From: Nitratireductor sp.
GTDB lineage: Bacteria > Pseudomonadota > Alphaproteobacteria > Rhizobiales > Rhizobiaceae
Direction: 5' to 3'
NCBI GenBank assembly: GCA_017854535.1
Contig: JAFMHL010000010.1
Span: 1-64,000 of the forward strand
Length of the DNA stretch: 64,000 bases
Shown here: positions 62,936-64,000 of the stretch, piece by piece
Numbering within the stretch: position 1 is the first letter of the stretch
Layout of the letters: every line of letters starts with the position of its first letter
Position numbers and translations under genes: made by a program
The notes under the pieces: model-generated
The model's input: the letters and a program-made list of their open reading frames with translations, nothing else
The model's database searches: none
What the model was told of the DNA's origin: nothing

Positions 62936-63325
62936 TTAGGTCGCTTCTTTTTTCACAAGTCTATCAAGAGCTATTTCGATGTTTTCAATCGCCTCAGTCG
63001 TTTGATCTCGCATGGCTTTTATCTGAACAAGTTGCTTTCGAATTAGACGAACCTCATCAGAAATCCCATCTACATCCGGCGCTTCGCCAACTCCACCGAG
63101 CAACCAGCTTGGACTAACGCCGATCATGCCGGCAACTCTCATTAGATGGTGGGCCCGCGGCGCTGAACGATCACTCTCCCATGCCTCTACTGTTGATTTC
63201 TTGACACCTAATGTCTTGGCAACTTCAGAAGCACTTATGCTGCTTGCTTCCATTGCGCGGGAAATCCTGTTTCCCAACGTGTCTGAATCGGCGGATAGAT
63301 CAAAAATGCTAGCTCTGGTGGGCAT
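62936..63325 (-). CDS. XRE-family helix-turn-helix regulator
   Basis: A 129-residue protein with a Cro/CI-type HTH at about residues 16-75 (LGNRISRAMEASSISASEVA, KTLGVKKSTVEAWESDRSAP). A C-terminal helix (about 90-125) rich in Arg, Lys and Glu could dimerise. ATG at 63325 follows GGGAGG. It sits between the class III alcohol dehydrogenase and YaiI/FghA in the same direction, which makes it a candidate regulator of formaldehyde detoxification. The effector is unknown. Confidence 0.85.
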   Translation of the reverse strand: MPTRASIFDLSADSDTLGNRISRAMEASSISASEVAKTLGVKKSTVEAWESDRSAPRAHHLMRVAGMIGVSPSWLLGGVGEAPDVDGISDEVRLIRKQLVQIKAMRDQTTEAIENIEIALDRLVKKEAT

Positions 63326-63387
63326 GTCATCGCCTCCCTGTTTCAAATGCGAATTTTCGAGAATAAGCAACCCTCGCATAGATACAC

Positions 63388-64000
<613 letters not shown>

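Overview
The window is a gene-dense stretch of an alphaproteobacterial chromosome, most likely from the order Hyphomicrobiales (Rhizobiales) and perhaps marine. The assignment rests on gene content: a Fur/Mur regulator divergent from a SitABCD metal transporter, UgpC-type sugar ABC ATPase, DUF2161 protein, fused indolepyruvate:ferredoxin oxidoreductase and an IS66-type remnant of the kind common in this order. I see no rRNA, tRNA, CRISPR array, prophage or intact insertion sequence.

Layout. 1-1100: the 5' part of a secreted protein, a decayed IS66-type tnpA and a cluster of TTCCCTG repeats. 1.1-10.1 kb: a hydroxyisobutyrate-dehydrogenase-like enzyme, a P-loop kinase, a MarR regulator divergent from homogentisate dioxygenase (hmgA), a D-2-hydroxyacid dehydrogenase, 6-phosphogluconate dehydrogenase, a DUF924 protein, a D-erythronate-dehydrogenase-like protein and glucokinase. 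10.2-23.9 kb: a galactoside locus. An IclR regulator and an ABC ATPase face a ten-gene operon encoding a sugar-binding protein, two permeases, alpha-galactosidase (GH36), a galactose-dehydrogenase-like SDR, DgoK, DgoA, an SMP-30 lactonase, beta-galactosidase (GH42) and galactose mutarotase. 23.9-33.7 kb: a phenylacetate locus, paaABCDE facing a thioesterase gene, then paaX, paaZ, and paaG-paaI-paaK on the opposite strand. 33.7-40.7 kb: a phasin-like protein, a small unknown protein, a Rieske oxygenase, a DUF2161 protein, Fur/Mur and sitABCD. 40.8-55 kb: housekeeping and accessory enzymes (MalY/PatB-type lyase, class III CoA-transferase, secreted metallohydrolase-like protein, HugZ-like protein, redoxin, IlvA, acyl-CoA synthetase, SCP2 protein, agmatinase-family enzyme, GH25 lipoprotein, GST, TrhO, FecR-domain protein, BrnA-like protein, GFA protein). 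55-64 kb: an Lrp regulator with a fused indolepyruvate:ferredoxin oxidoreductase, a DUF4031 protein with FadD, and a formaldehyde-detoxification pair (S-formylglutathione hydrolase and the 3' part of a class III alcohol dehydrogenase) with YaiI and an XRE regulator between them.

How the parts fit. The galactoside operon encodes uptake, hydrolysis of alpha- and beta-galactosides, anomer exchange and oxidation of galactose by the De Ley-Doudoroff route; only galactonate dehydratase is missing from the window. HmgA acts on homogentisate from tyrosine, the arylpyruvate oxidoreductase can turn phenylpyruvate into phenylacetyl-CoA, and the Paa enzymes open that ring; paaF, paaH and paaJ equivalents must be elsewhere. 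FadD, a second acyl-CoA synthetase, the SCP2 protein and the phasin-like protein suggest linked fatty-acid and polyhydroxyalkanoate metabolism.

The most interesting content is regulatory: a matched pair of long inverted repeats in both divergent paa promoters, a perfect FNR/FixK box at the expected distance from the phasin gene, a 15-bp element shared by the fadD and SCP2 promoters, an IclR-type operator before the galactoside operon, and a Mur/Fur-like box between fur and sitA. I did not find a convincing wholly new multigene system.
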